Positions 5,423 through 5,593 of a stretch of 5,593 nucleotides of DNA are shown here, in pieces. The DNA comes from an uncultured Gemmatimonadota bacterium (lineage in GTDB: Bacteria > Gemmatimonadota > Gemmatimonadetes > Gemmatimonadales > Gemmatimonadaceae): the NCBI GenBank assembly GCA_946479015.1, contig CAMLEQ010000274.1, forward strand, positions 1-5,593, written 5' to 3'. The position numbers and the translations under genes are program-made. How positions within the stretch are numbered: position 1 is the stretch's first letter; the number at the start of each line of letters is the position of its first letter. Under the pieces are notes generated by a model. It ran no database searches. It was not told where the DNA came from and worked only from the letters and a program-made list of their open reading frames with translations.

Positions 5423-5593
5423 CTACCGCACGAAGGTGATGTACCCGGCGGCGTTCGTGATCGCGCCCACGTGGCCGCGCGGGCTGAACGCGACGCGCCG
5501 CGGCTGACCGCCCACCGTGAGCGTGCTGGTGATCGTGCGCGACTGGAGCGAGAACACCCGCACCGCGCCGGCGGAGGGGATGGTGATGTACGC
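5423..5593 (-). CDS. C-terminal fragment of a YVTN/YncE-type beta-propeller protein (5' end outside window)
   Basis: Reading the minus strand from the window edge gives 56 codons and a TAG stop at 5423-5425. The peptide begins AYITIPSAGAVRVFSL, continues TITSTLTVGGQPRRVAFSP and ends AAGYITFVR. This follows the 40-residue YVTN propeller pattern: a YVTN-like strand, a V.V.D/S.. strand, then VGG.P..VA.SP.G and a final strand. The last strand (GYITFV) would close the propeller. Such proteins are usually periplasmic or secreted and include YncE-like and lactonase-like members; the fragment is too short to say which. The start codon, signal peptide and most blades lie beyond the right edge. A strong hairpin follows the stop codon. 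The open frame, stop and repeat pattern are directly visible; the family call is by pattern. Confidence 0.75.
   Translation of the reverse strand, partial: AYITIPSAGAVRVFSLQSRTITSTLTVGGQPRRVAFSPRGHVGAITNAAGYITFVR

Noticed and set aside
3666..5507. Plus-strand open frame of 613 codons across the fic start, hydrolase and propeller end
   Set aside because: It crosses three real minus-strand features and a terminator, and has the same Arg-rich composition without any recognisable domain.

Overview
The window is GC-rich (sampled lines of the flanking genes are 73-77% G+C). All four recognisable genes lie on the minus strand. Transcription runs from the right edge to the left: the tail of a YVTN/YncE-type beta-propeller protein, a secreted SxxK serine hydrolase (class C beta-lactamase-like / family VIII esterase-like), a Fic-family AMP-transferase with its own inhibitory helix, and a TonB-dependent outer-membrane receptor. 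The receptor has an N-terminal carboxypeptidase-regulatory-like domain. An outer membrane, two signal peptides that appear to be cleaved just before Gln, high GC and YVTN propellers together suggest a Gram-negative bacterium such as a Gemmatimonadota member. That placement is an inference from style, not proof.

Layout. 1-114: the 3' flank of the receptor gene, packed with structure (a short dyad, a perfect 12-bp hairpin, a TTCCCG tandem tract that is a G-quadruplex motif on the minus strand, and an 8-bp hairpin between 10-bp direct repeats). 115-2448: TonB-dependent receptor. 2449-2589: gap with an imperfect hairpin and the receptor's ribosome binding site. 2590-3777: fic, visibly lower in GC (about 58-62% in sampled lines) than its neighbours. 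3778-3878: an AT-rich control region with a 27-bp palindrome. 3879-5243: serine hydrolase. 5244-5422: leader plus a strong 17-bp hairpin terminator. 5423-5593: C-terminal end of the propeller protein, with its start outside the window.

The receptor, hydrolase and propeller look like ordinary envelope or secreted genes of the host. The fic gene looks like an accessory insertion between them. The most unusual structure is the control region of fic. A near-perfect palindrome centred at 3806 carries opposed -10-like boxes. The symmetry resumes at the fic start codon: the plus strand has an ATG at exactly the mirror position, with its own Shine-Dalgarno-like sequence, and its first five codons also spell M-L-N-A-G using different synonymous codons. 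This could be a decayed inverted duplication or lost divergent gene, or an extended operator for a self-regulating Fic protein, which ends in a winged-helix-like domain. Nothing in the window shows direct cooperation between fic and the neighbouring genes.
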